From the NCBI GenBank assembly GCA_027038335.1, contig JALVWI010000015.1, forward strand, positions 1-5,058: 5,058 nt of DNA. Reading direction: 5' to 3'. Every line of letters begins with the position of its first letter. Positions within the stretch are counted from its first letter, which is position 1. Position numbers and translations under genes: made by a program. Of the stretch, positions 1 to 5,058 are shown piece after piece. Under the pieces are notes generated by a model. It ran no database searches. It was not told where the DNA came from and worked only from the letters and a program-made list of their open reading frames with translations. Source of the DNA: Campylobacterales bacterium. GTDB taxonomy: Bacteria > Campylobacterota > Campylobacteria > Campylobacterales > JALSKU01.

Positions 1-734
1 GTAGAAAGTTTTGCAAGAAAATTAACTCCGTGAATATTCATAGATGATACTTGAGTTATATCAAAAATAAATAGTTTAAAACCTACTCTCAAAAGATTAT
101 TATGATAGGTAAGATCAAATTTTTTGACAATAGTAGAATCTATAAAATTATTTAATATATAAAAAACTATACTATCTTTTATATATACATTTACTCTATG
201 TTCTGCATTGGCTATATAAGAGTAGTGAACAACTATGCCGTATTTTATATATTCATCCTCTTTTTCTTTAAAATCTACGAAATCCTTAGCAACATAAGGC
301 TTACAGCCCATTTCGTATAATTCTATAGCAAGTTGATTTTTTTGGTCACTATCATCATTATATATAAGTATTTTTTTATCACCGTCATTGTTTTCATCAA
401 AAAACAAAGACATAACTTTTAAATTTTCGAAAAGAGAAAAGTCCAAATCCCCGCCAAACATAGAGAGAATTGTTTTATATTTTTTATCATCAAATTCACA
501 AAAACCGATACTACAATGTATCTTATCTTGCATCAATTTTAACGAATCAACTAGTATGGATAAACCTTTTTTATTAAAAAACACAATCTTTTTTAAAGAT
601 ACAAAAACTGCTTTTGGTTTTTTGGATATAACAAATCCTGCATCTGAAGGCTCTATGATAATTGATGCATTAAGCCCGTCTAAAAAGCCTTGAGGATAAA
701 ATATAGCTGTATTTTTTTTGATAACAGGTTTCAT
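1..734 (-). CDS. STAS - receiver-like - STAS protein, partial (3' end beyond window)
   Basis: The frame is open from an ATG at 734 to the left edge: 244 codons are visible and no stop. Residues 1-112 look like a STAS domain: a hydrophobic strand near 41-53, a turn ending in Gly57, a helix, then a second strand and helix. Residues 120-175 resemble the first half of a response-regulator receiver, with strand KILIYNDD (acid pair D127-D128), a helix, and a third strand YGIVVH where His170 sits at the usual phospho-Asp position. From about 181 a second STAS-like unit starts (D225-I-T, then N233-I-H-G). Neither STAS unit has the Asp-Ser-Ser-Gly of SpoIIAA-type anti-anti-sigma factors (N-K-K-G and N-I-H-G instead), so phosphorylation switching looks unlikely. 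The start overlaps the stop of the upstream HDOD gene by 4 bases (ATGA), implying coupled translation and a shared pathway. No N-terminal signal or membrane segment is seen. The domain reading is by eye from fold patterns. The function is not known to me; a protein-interaction scaffold is an inference. Confidence 0.7.
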   Translation of the reverse strand, partial: MKPVIKKNTAIFYPQGFLDGLNASIIIEPSDAGFVISKKPKAVFVSLKKIVFFNKKGLSILVDSLKLMQDKIHCSIGFCEFDDKKYKTILSMFGGDLDFSLFENLKVMSLFFDENNDGDKKILIYNDDSDQKNQLAIELYEMGCKPYVAKDFVDFKEKEDEYIKYGIVVHYSYIANAEHRVNVYIKDSIVFYILNNFIDSTIVKKFDLTYHNNLLRVGFKLFIFDITQVSSMNIHGVNFLAKLS

Positions 735-1555
735 GAATTATCAACTATTTTCATAAATTTTTCATATACACTTTGAACAAATTCCACATCAAATTCTATA
801 AAATCATTTAAACCTGCTTCAATGTATATCGGCTTAGAAAGTTCATAAAACATTAAAAGATGAATATATCGTGCAAGTTGTGAAAATACAGTTTCATCTT
901 CAATCTTTTTAGAAATATACTCTATAAATTTTATAGATTCTTCCCCTAATTCCCATTTTTGACAAACTATAATAAATATATCAAAAAGCTTATATCCACT
1001 GATTTTAAATAAAATTTCATCATAACTTAAATCTTTTTGTAGTTTTAAAAGTTTTACATCTTCCATATTATCTTCAAAAATTTCTTCACATACTATGATG
1101 GATGCCGGAAGTAAAGAGATAACAGAAACTAAAGAAATTTTATTTTGATGTTCATACTCTAAAATTTTGTTCCAATGATACATCAATGCTGTTTGAAGAG
1201 CCTGAAAATCACTATTTGTTATAGAAAATAGCTTCCAAGACTTTGGAAGTATCAATTTGACATAGTAAGCATTTACAACTTGGGTAGCTTTTTCAACACC
1301 CAAGATTCCAAAAATTTGAGAAATATCTTTTATCTCATTTCTGAAGCCAAATATAGGTTTGTTTACCAATGTTACAAGATAGTATGAAAACGCAGGATCT
1401 CTCAATGCACTTTTTGCCGCATTATGCAAGTCTCCCTCTTGCAAATATAAGGCACACTCTTTTACATTTTTAGGAAGTGCGGGAATATTTTCTATATAAT
1501 TTTCGATTTTATTTTTTATCATGGGTAGTATTTTATCTTTTATTTTATAAAACAT
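731..1555 (-). CDS. HDOD-domain signalling protein
   Basis: A 274-residue cytosolic, largely helical protein when started at the ATG at 1555. The HDOD signature is clear: IPALP (residues 24-28), a spaced helix set with a DPAFSYYLVTLVN segment (about 53-65), the ILGVEKATQVV turn (84-94), and a late W-x-L-G (W201) as in other HDOD proteins. HDOD is related to HD-type phosphohydrolases but lacks the metal-binding His-Asp pair, and none is visible here. Such proteins serve as non-enzymatic signalling or scaffold modules, and I recall Campylobacter members being linked to motility. The C-terminal ~70 residues are helical and carry no domain I recognise. The start is uncertain. A TTG at 1570 extends it by 5 residues, and an ATG at 1522 shortens it by 11. 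None has a good Shine-Dalgarno. The stop overlaps the next gene's ATG (ATGA, 731-734), so the two are almost surely one operon. Confidence 0.85.
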   Translation of the reverse strand: MFYKIKDKILPMIKNKIENYIENIPALPKNVKECALYLQEGDLHNAAKSALRDPAFSYYLVTLVNKPIFGFRNEIKDISQIFGILGVEKATQVVNAYYVKLILPKSWKLFSITNSDFQALQTALMYHWNKILEYEHQNKISLVSVISLLPASIIVCEEIFEDNMEDVKLLKLQKDLSYDEILFKISGYKLFDIFIIVCQKWELGEESIKFIEYISKKIEDETVFSQLARYIHLLMFYELSKPIYIEAGLNDFIEFDVEFVQSVYEKFMKIVDNS

Positions 1556-1571
1556 AGGTAAATTAAGCAAA

Positions 1572-1595
1572 TTTTTTGCTACAATTCAATATAAT
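1572..1595 (+). promoter_or_regulatory. Promoter region of rpmB operon, two candidate -10 boxes
   Basis: Upstream of rpmB there is a T6 tract (1572-1577) followed by TGC and TACAAT (1580-1585), an extended -10 of the TGnTAnAAT type. A second box, a perfect TATAAT, sits at 1590-1595. Campylobacterota housekeeping promoters typically have a T-rich upstream stretch and a -10 but no conserved -35, which fits both. Predicted starts are near 1592 and 1602, giving leaders of about 30 and 20 bases. Which is used, or whether both are, cannot be decided from the sequence. Confidence 0.6.
1588..1593 (-). promoter_or_regulatory. Candidate -10 of the HDOD gene
   Basis: On the minus strand TATATT lies at 1593-1588, after a T-rich stretch (TTTTTGGCAAT). 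Initiation about 7 bases downstream would fall near 1581, giving a leader of about 25 bases before the ATG at 1555 but only about 10 before the TTG at 1570. This mildly favours the ATG. There is no -35 match. It overlaps the rpmB promoter candidates on the other strand. This is inference from motif and position only. Confidence 0.35.
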
Positions 1596-1621
1596 TGCCA
1601 AAAACTTTTTAAGGAAATATA

Positions 1622-1810
1622 ATGGCAAGAAGATGTGCAGTAAGTGGCAAAGGACCTGCAGTTGGTAACAATGTAAGTCATGCTCATAATAAAACTAAAA
1701 GAAGATTTTTACCAAATCTTAGAACTATCAGAGTTACTTTGGAAGACGGTACAAGAAAAAAGATCAAAGTGGCAGCTTCAACACTTAGGACTATGAAGAA
1801 AAATTCATAA
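1622..1810 (+). CDS. rpmB: 50S ribosomal protein L28 (bL28)
   Basis: A 62-residue basic protein of the large ribosomal subunit. The N-terminus matches bL28 closely: MARRCAVSGKGP, then GNNVSHAHNKTKRRFLPNL (residues 15-33), then a strand pair ending in KVAASTLRTMKK (49-60). It is at the short end for the family: the E. coli protein is longer at the C-terminus. Only one Cys (C5) is present, so this is the zinc-free form rather than the four-Cys paralogue that many bacteria use under zinc sufficiency. The ATG is preceded by AAGGA at 1611-1615, 6 bases upstream. It is the first gene of the apparent rpmB-channel-argJ unit. Confidence 0.97.
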   Translation: MARRCAVSGKGPAVGNNVSHAHNKTKRRFLPNLRTIRVTLEDGTRKKIKVAASTLRTMKKNS

Positions 1811-1826
1811 ACCAACAAAAACTATT

Positions 1827-1869
1827 AGGAGGTTCTATTGAGTTTCATCTCAAAAATTAAGCACCTCCT
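1827..1869 (+). promoter_or_regulatory. Candidate hairpin sequestering the channel gene's RBS and start
   Basis: The strong Shine-Dalgarno AGGAGGT (1827-1833) of the channel gene is perfectly complementary, over 7 bases, to ACCTCCT (1863-1869) inside the coding region. In the enclosed loop the TTG start and next bases, TTGAG (1838-1842), can pair with CTCAA (1849-1853) around a 6-base loop. Together they form a two-part stem that would hide both the ribosome site and the start codon. The bases CACCTCCTTA at 1862-1871 are also the sequence expected at the 3' end of 16S rRNA. The pairing is seen in the sequence. A role in translational control (temperature, coupling to rpmB, or a ligand) is inference. 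Confidence 0.45.
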
Positions 1870-2977
1870 TAACTGGAAAGATTCTCAAAAACCTCATATA
1901 AATCTCAATACCGAATTATATCTCCAACTTAAACCGTTAAGATTACCTCTTATACTTACAGTTTTACTTATAATGCTTGGAAGCTTGGGATATATGGCGA
2001 TAGATAATTTTTCTTTGATGGACGCTATATATCAAACCGGTATAACTTTTACTACAGTTGGATATGGAGAAATTGCACCTATTTCTAATATGGGACGAAT
2101 TTTCACTATCACACTTATCATAGTTGGTTTTGGTATATTTTCATTTTCAGTAGGTATTCTTATAGAAGTGATAAACAAAGGAAAATTGCTTAAAATATTT
2201 AAGGAGAGAAGCATGCTGTATCAAGTGGCAAGACTAAACAACCATTTTGTAATCTTTTATCAAAACAATTATACAATAGAACTTACAAAGCAATTTAGAG
2301 CAAACCATATCCCTTTTGTGGTGGTTGATGAAACAAAAGATTTGGAACAACTTGCAGATAAATACTCGTATCAATATTTTTTACAAGAAGACCCGCAATC
2401 AACCGATGCTATCTTAAAATCCCATCTCTCAAGTGCAAAAGGCATCATAACACTCTCAAATAATATAGCAGAAAATATAGCTATCATCTCAAGTGTAAGA
2501 CTCTACGAAAAAGAGATAAAAAGAGAAAATCCATTTCTGATAATGACTTATGCAAGCAGTTCAGATGATATAAAAAAACTGAAAAAATTAGGGGCAGATA
2601 GTGTAGTATCGCCTGCAAAACTAATGGCTCAAAGAGTAAGTGCCATAAGCGTCAGACCCGATATGCAAAATATCCTTGAAGAGTTTTTATACAAAAAAGA
2701 TACCCCTTTGGATATTGAAGAGATAAAAGTCCCTGATTACTCTTGGATAATATTTAAAAAGATAAAAGATATTGGACTTAGAGATGCTTTAAATGTCAGT
2801 ATAATCGGCGTAAGAGATAAAGAAGGTAAATTTTTGGCTATTCCTACGGGAGACACTTTAATAACAAGAGATTCTACACTTTTGATCGTAGGTTCAGGAA
2901 AAAATATCTCTCTGACAAAAAGGTATATAGATAAAAAACAAAAGCCGACTGAACTTAGAAGGAGACAAAATGTTTGA
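1838..2977 (+). CDS. Two-TM potassium channel with C-terminal RCK (TrkA) domain
   Basis: A 379-residue inner-membrane K+ channel of the MthK/Kch type, forming tetramers. Domains: TM1 about 34-54; pore helix and selectivity filter TTVGYGE (72-78); TM2 about 88-112; RCK nucleotide/ion-binding fold (TrkA-N) about 134-265; TrkA-C about 288-366. The usual GxGxxG dinucleotide loop is absent, reading F140-YQNNYT, as also happens in MthK. The start is TTG, supported by AGGAGG at 1827-1832 with a 5-base gap. A second Shine-Dalgarno and in-frame ATG (residue 126) lie just after TM2. It begins 27 bases after rpmB and ends inside argJ (8-base overlap), so it is co-transcribed and probably coupled. I recall the H. 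pylori homologue HpKchA (HP0490), also next to rpmB, being needed for K+ uptake and gastric colonisation. The gating ligand is unknown. Confidence 0.93.
   Translation: MSFISKIKHLLNWKDSQKPHINLNTELYLQLKPLRLPLILTVLLIMLGSLGYMAIDNFSLMDAIYQTGITFTTVGYGEIAPISNMGRIFTITLIIVGFGIFSFSVGILIEVINKGKLLKIFKERSMLYQVARLNNHFVIFYQNNYTIELTKQFRANHIPFVVVDETKDLEQLADKYSYQYFLQEDPQSTDAILKSHLSSAKGIITLSNNIAENIAIISSVRLYEKEIKRENPFLIMTYASSSDDIKKLKKLGADSVVSPAKLMAQRVSAISVRPDMQNILEEFLYKKDTPLDIEEIKVPDYSWIIFKKIKDIGLRDALNVSIIGVRDKEGKFLAIPTGDTLITRDSTLLIVGSGKNISLTKRYIDKKQKPTELRRRQNV
2201..2215 (+). promoter_or_regulatory. Internal RBS and ATG for a free RCK subunit
   Basis: AAGGAG at 2201-2206 is followed after 6 bases by ATG at 2213-2215, which is codon 126 of the channel and in frame. 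It falls in the linker between TM2 and the first RCK strand, the same place as the internal start (Met107) from which MthK makes its soluble RCK subunits. The product would have 254 residues (126-379) and no membrane segment. As a site it is as strong as the gene's own RBS. Its use in the cell is inferred. Confidence 0.6.
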
Positions 2978-4157
2978 AATTATTTCATTACAAAACGGTA
3001 TAGATAATGTAAGAGGATTTTACAGCAATGCAACTGATGCCGGATTGAAAAATACAGGAAATGATCTAGCTTTTATAAAAAGTGACTTGCTATGCGATAT
3101 ATCAGCGGTTTTTACTACCAATCGCTTTGCTGCTGCTCCTATTAAACACTTTAAAAAATATCCAAAAGATTTTCAAACAAATTTCATACTTATCAATTCA
3201 AAAAATGCTAATGCCATGACTTCCAAAGAGGGGATAGAAGATATAGAAGATATTTTAGAGTATGCAAAACAAAAAGATAACTCCATAACACATCCTTTGA
3301 TGAGTTCAACCGGAGTTATAGGATATAGACTTCCAAAAGAGAAAATAAAAAAAGGTTTAGATAAATTTGATTTTTCTACAAAAGATAGTAATGCTACTGC
3401 AAATGCTATACTCACAACAGATACATTTAAAAAAGAGTTATGCTTCAAAGTCATTTTAGAAGATAAGAAAGAATTTTTTATAGCTGCTATTTGCAAAGGT
3501 GCGGGGATGATAAATCCCGCGATGGCTACAATGCTTTGCTTTATAGTAACAGATGCAAACATACCTAAAAATGATATGAATGAACTACTTAAAAATGCAG
3601 TTGATAACTCCTTTAACAAGATAAGTGTTGATGGAGATACTTCCACAAATGATACTGTAATGTTACTCTCCAATAAAAAAAGCGGGGCTTATGACAAAGA
3701 TGCTTTCAAAACTGCTCTTGAAATGCTAACAAAAGAGTTAGCACTTTTGATATTAAAAGATGGCGAAGGCTCAAATAAAGTAGTAGCTTTTGAAGTTAAA
3801 AATGCCGCTTCTTTAAATGATGCAAAAAAAGCTTCTACAAGTCTAAGCAATTCACTTTTGGTAAAAACAGCACTCTTTGGAGAAGATCCAAACTGGGGAA
3901 GGATAGGCTCTACCATAGGTGCTAGCGGTATAGAGTGCGATGAAGATAAACTTACTATCAGCTATGATGATTTGATAGTTTATAAAAACGGTAAAAATAT
4001 CATGGATAAAGAGATTGAAAAAAAAGCTATCAAAATCCTAAAACAAGAGAGCTTCAAAATAACCTGCGATCTTGGCATCGGTAACTTCAGCGACATAGCC
4101 TACGGATGCGACTTAAGCTATGAATATGTAAAAATTAATGCTGATTATAGAACATAA
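2970..4157 (+). CDS. argJ: Glutamate N-acetyltransferase / ornithine acetyltransferase ArgJ
   Basis: A 395-residue cytosolic enzyme of the cyclic arginine pathway. It transfers the acetyl group from N-acetylornithine to glutamate, giving ornithine and N-acetylglutamate. The Ntn-hydrolase-like fold self-cleaves before the nucleophile Thr: here A186-T187 in AMATMLCF. Other family marks are NAKN-type residues reading NSKNANA (76-82), oxyanion-hole T114-G115 in SSTGVIG, CKGAGMI (175-181) with the catalytic-site Lys176, DGDTSTNDT (221-229), KDGEGSNK (263-270), GEDPNWGRIGS (304-314), and the intact C-terminal NADYRT. Length is normal for the family. Whether it also uses acetyl-CoA (bifunctional type) cannot be read reliably from the sequence. 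The ATG follows AAGGAG (2959-2964), which lies inside the channel gene, and the two coding regions overlap by 8 bases. Such a position suggests translation linked to that of the channel. No other arg genes are in view. Confidence 0.96.
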   Translation: MFEIISLQNGIDNVRGFYSNATDAGLKNTGNDLAFIKSDLLCDISAVFTTNRFAAAPIKHFKKYPKDFQTNFILINSKNANAMTSKEGIEDIEDILEYAKQKDNSITHPLMSSTGVIGYRLPKEKIKKGLDKFDFSTKDSNATANAILTTDTFKKELCFKVILEDKKEFFIAAICKGAGMINPAMATMLCFIVTDANIPKNDMNELLKNAVDNSFNKISVDGDTSTNDTVMLLSNKKSGAYDKDAFKTALEMLTKELALLILKDGEGSNKVVAFEVKNAASLNDAKKASTSLSNSLLVKTALFGEDPNWGRIGSTIGASGIECDEDKLTISYDDLIVYKNGKNIMDKEIEKKAIKILKQESFKITCDLGIGNFSDIAYGCDLSYEYVKINADYRT

Positions 4158-4180
4158 TACGATATTAATCATAAAAAAGA

Positions 4181-4186
4181 TATAAT
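4181..4186 (+). promoter_or_regulatory. Candidate -10 box before the YdcH-family gene
   Basis: TATAAT at 4181-4186, after an A-rich stretch, would start transcription near 4193, about 19 bases before the ATG at 4212. There is no -35 match, as expected in this group. No terminator is seen between argJ and this site, so readthrough from the upstream operon is also likely. Confidence 0.45.
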
Positions 4187-4211
4187 TACAAAAAATTAGA
4201 TAGGAGATAAA

Positions 4212-4439
4212 ATGCTACACGAATATAGAGATATCGTCAGCAAGCTTAAAACTGAGAATGCTCATTTTGCAAAAATTTTTGAAAGACACAATGAGTTGGA
4301 TAAACAAATTGTAGAAGCTGAAGAGGGAAGAGAACATATGAGTGAATTTGAACTTGATAAATTAAAAAAAGAGAAGTTGCTTCTAAAAGATGAAGCCTAT
4401 GCTATGATAATAGCCTACAAAAAAGAACACAATCTATAA
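4212..4439 (+). CDS. YdcH/DUF465 family small helical protein
   Basis: A 75-residue, highly charged protein predicted to be two long helices (about 3-37 and 44-71), probably a helical hairpin or coiled coil. The DUF465 pattern is clear: HFAKIFERHNELDKQI (18-33), with the conserved H26 and L29-D30, then LDKLKKEKLLLKDEAY (48-63), matching the family's LKxxKLxLKDE motif. No signal peptide or Cys. AGGAGA (4202-4207) precedes the ATG by 4 bases. Members are widespread in Proteobacteria, and I know of no settled function. I recall a similar small gene beside rpmB in Campylobacter jejuni, which would make this neighbourhood conserved, but this is unchecked. It sits 54 bases after argJ and converges on the glycosylase gene. 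Confidence 0.88.
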   Translation: MLHEYRDIVSKLKTENAHFAKIFERHNELDKQIVEAEEGREHMSEFELDKLKKEKLLLKDEAYAMIIAYKKEHNL

Positions 4440-4444
4440 AACAT

Positions 4445-4464
4445 GAAGAGCTCTAAAGCTCTTC
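4445..4464. terminator. Hairpin between convergent genes, probable bidirectional terminator
   Basis: GAAGAGCT (4445-4452) pairs perfectly with AGCTCTTC (4457-4464) around the 4-base loop CTAA. It starts 5 bases after the YdcH-family stop and contains the TAG stop (4453-4455) and last codons of the minus-strand glycosylase gene. The U-tracts are short: CTTCTTT on the plus side and a TTTTAT run slightly beyond the stem on the minus side. Strength is therefore uncertain, but position and symmetry fit termination from both directions. Confidence 0.65.
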
Positions 4465-5058
4465 TTTGGCATACTCCACTATCTTGCCATGAAATCTAGC
4501 AAATATTTCATTGAGAGATTTTTCTTCACCATAAATTTCCCATATTTTACTGAGACTACCAAATATCCCATCTTCGCACCACTCTTTTAATTCATCATAC
4601 TCTTCAAATTCATAGCCAAACCTTTTAACAACTCTAGCAGTATAATTATCTACAGGTAAAACCTCTCTATGACAGGCATAACAAAGTATGCTATCACTAC
4701 TCTCTTTTCCCAAGCCTTTTTGAGACAGAAGCCATTGTCTATCTACTCTATCTTGAAAAGCTTTAAAACTTCCAAAATCCCTTAAAATGTTATTTGCAAG
4801 CAGTTTAAGTCTTTTTGCTTTAGTATTGTAAAACCCGCTAGGTTTTATAAAAGTTGCTAAAAATTTTGTATCACAACCTGCCAAATATTTTAGTTCCAAT
4901 AAGTTTTTTTCTTTTAAATTATTAAGAGCCTTTTCAACTTTTTGCCATTTAGTCTGCTGGGTTAAAATTGCTCCCACAACCACTTCAAAACTCCCGCTAT
5001 GAGGCCACCAAAGAGGATCACGAAGCTCTTTTAGATACCCTTTTTCGACTTTCAAAAA
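4453..5058 (-). CDS. magIII: MagIII-type 3-methyladenine DNA glycosylase, probably 5'-truncated by window
   Basis: A base-excision repair enzyme of the endonuclease III superfamily that removes alkylated bases such as 3-methyladenine. Numbering runs from a TTG at 5055; the frame stays open to the edge. Visible marks are WWP (16-18) in the base-binding pocket, GAILTQQTKW (28-37), the HhH motif around QKGLGKESSD (112-121), and catalytic D136 in LPVDNY. The Lys used by endonuclease III as lyase nucleophile is replaced by Glu118, so this is a monofunctional glycosylase. There is no C-terminal four-Cys iron-sulfur loop. ARFHGKIVEYAK (186-197) ends with K197, matching the carbamylated Lys211 of H. 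pylori MagIII as I recall it. Compared with that enzyme about 8 N-terminal residues are missing, so the true start is likely just outside the window. The stop lies inside the hairpin shared with the convergent YdcH-family gene. Confidence 0.9.
   Translation of the reverse strand, partial: FLKVEKGYLKELRDPLWWPHSGSFEVVVGAILTQQTKWQKVEKALNNLKEKNLLELKYLAGCDTKFLATFIKPSGFYNTKAKRLKLLANNILRDFGSFKAFQDRVDRQWLLSQKGLGKESSDSILCYACHREVLPVDNYTARVVKRFGYEFEEYDELKEWCEDGIFGSLSKIWEIYGEEKSLNEIFARFHGKIVEYAKEEL

Noticed and set aside
388..693. Plus-strand open frame of 101 codons
   Set aside because: It lies antisense to the STAS-type gene, has no recognisable family, has a composition typical of an antisense shadow, and has no Shine-Dalgarno.
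712..719. A8 tract (coding strand) at codons 5-8 of the STAS-type gene as a phase-variation switch
   Set aside because: Runs of this length are expected by chance at this base composition, and phase variation in this phylum mostly uses long G/C tracts.
2032..2214. Minus-strand open frame of 60 codons opposite the channel's pore and TM2 region
   Set aside because: It mirrors the selectivity filter and TM2 coding sequence, so it has no independent support.
3173..3673. Minus-strand open frame of 166 codons inside argJ
   Set aside because: It is fully antisense to argJ, whose motifs are intact across this stretch. The hydrophobic, Ser/Phe-rich translation is a typical mirror of an AT-rich Lys/Glu-rich gene.
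3689..3916. Minus-strand open frame of 75 codons inside argJ
   Set aside because: Antisense to the conserved C-terminal half of argJ. It has no family features.
4158..4211. A terminator after argJ
   Set aside because: No inverted repeat with a following U-tract is visible in these 54 bases; only promoter-like and RBS sequences are seen.
4453..5055. Calling this gene nth (endonuclease III)
   Set aside because: The lyase Lys is Glu118 and the C-terminal iron-sulfur Cys set is missing, while the WWP and FHGKIVE motifs fit MagIII.

Overview
The window is AT-rich and tightly packed. The best-fitting source is a member of the Campylobacterota (Epsilonproteobacteria), probably a free-living Sulfurimonas/Sulfurovum/Arcobacter-type organism. 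Four things point there: a short 62-residue L28 with one Cys, rpmB followed directly by a K+ channel gene (I recall the same pairing, HP0491-HP0490, in Helicobacter pylori), a MagIII-type DNA glycosylase (first described in H. pylori), and T-tract plus TATAAT promoters without a clear -35 box. This assignment comes from memory of families and synteny, not from a search.

Layout. Bases 1-1570, minus strand: a two-gene signalling unit. An HDOD-domain protein is followed, through a 4-base ATGA overlap, by a gene cut by the window's left edge that reads as STAS - short receiver-like segment - STAS, with the usual phospho-acceptor positions replaced. Bases 1571-1621: a very short divergent intergenic region with overlapping promoter candidates. 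Bases 1622-4157, plus strand: rpmB, a two-TM K+ channel with a C-terminal RCK domain, and argJ, closely spaced or overlapping. Bases 4158-4439: a promoter candidate and a small YdcH/DUF465 protein. Bases 4445-4464: a hairpin between convergent genes. Bases 4453-5058, minus strand: a MagIII-like 3-methyladenine DNA glycosylase whose 5' end probably lies outside the window.

The plus-strand genes look like one transcription unit (27-base gap rpmB-channel, 8-base overlap channel-argJ) joining a ribosomal protein, K+ flux and arginine synthesis. The most interesting signals are translational. The channel mRNA carries a strong Shine-Dalgarno and in-frame ATG at the linker after TM2, which would yield a free RCK subunit as in MthK. 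The channel's own Shine-Dalgarno and TTG start can be paired into a local hairpin with a coding-region anti-Shine-Dalgarno sequence. The second point of interest is the degenerate STAS-receiver-STAS protein coupled to HDOD. No CRISPR array, mobile element or RNA gene was seen.
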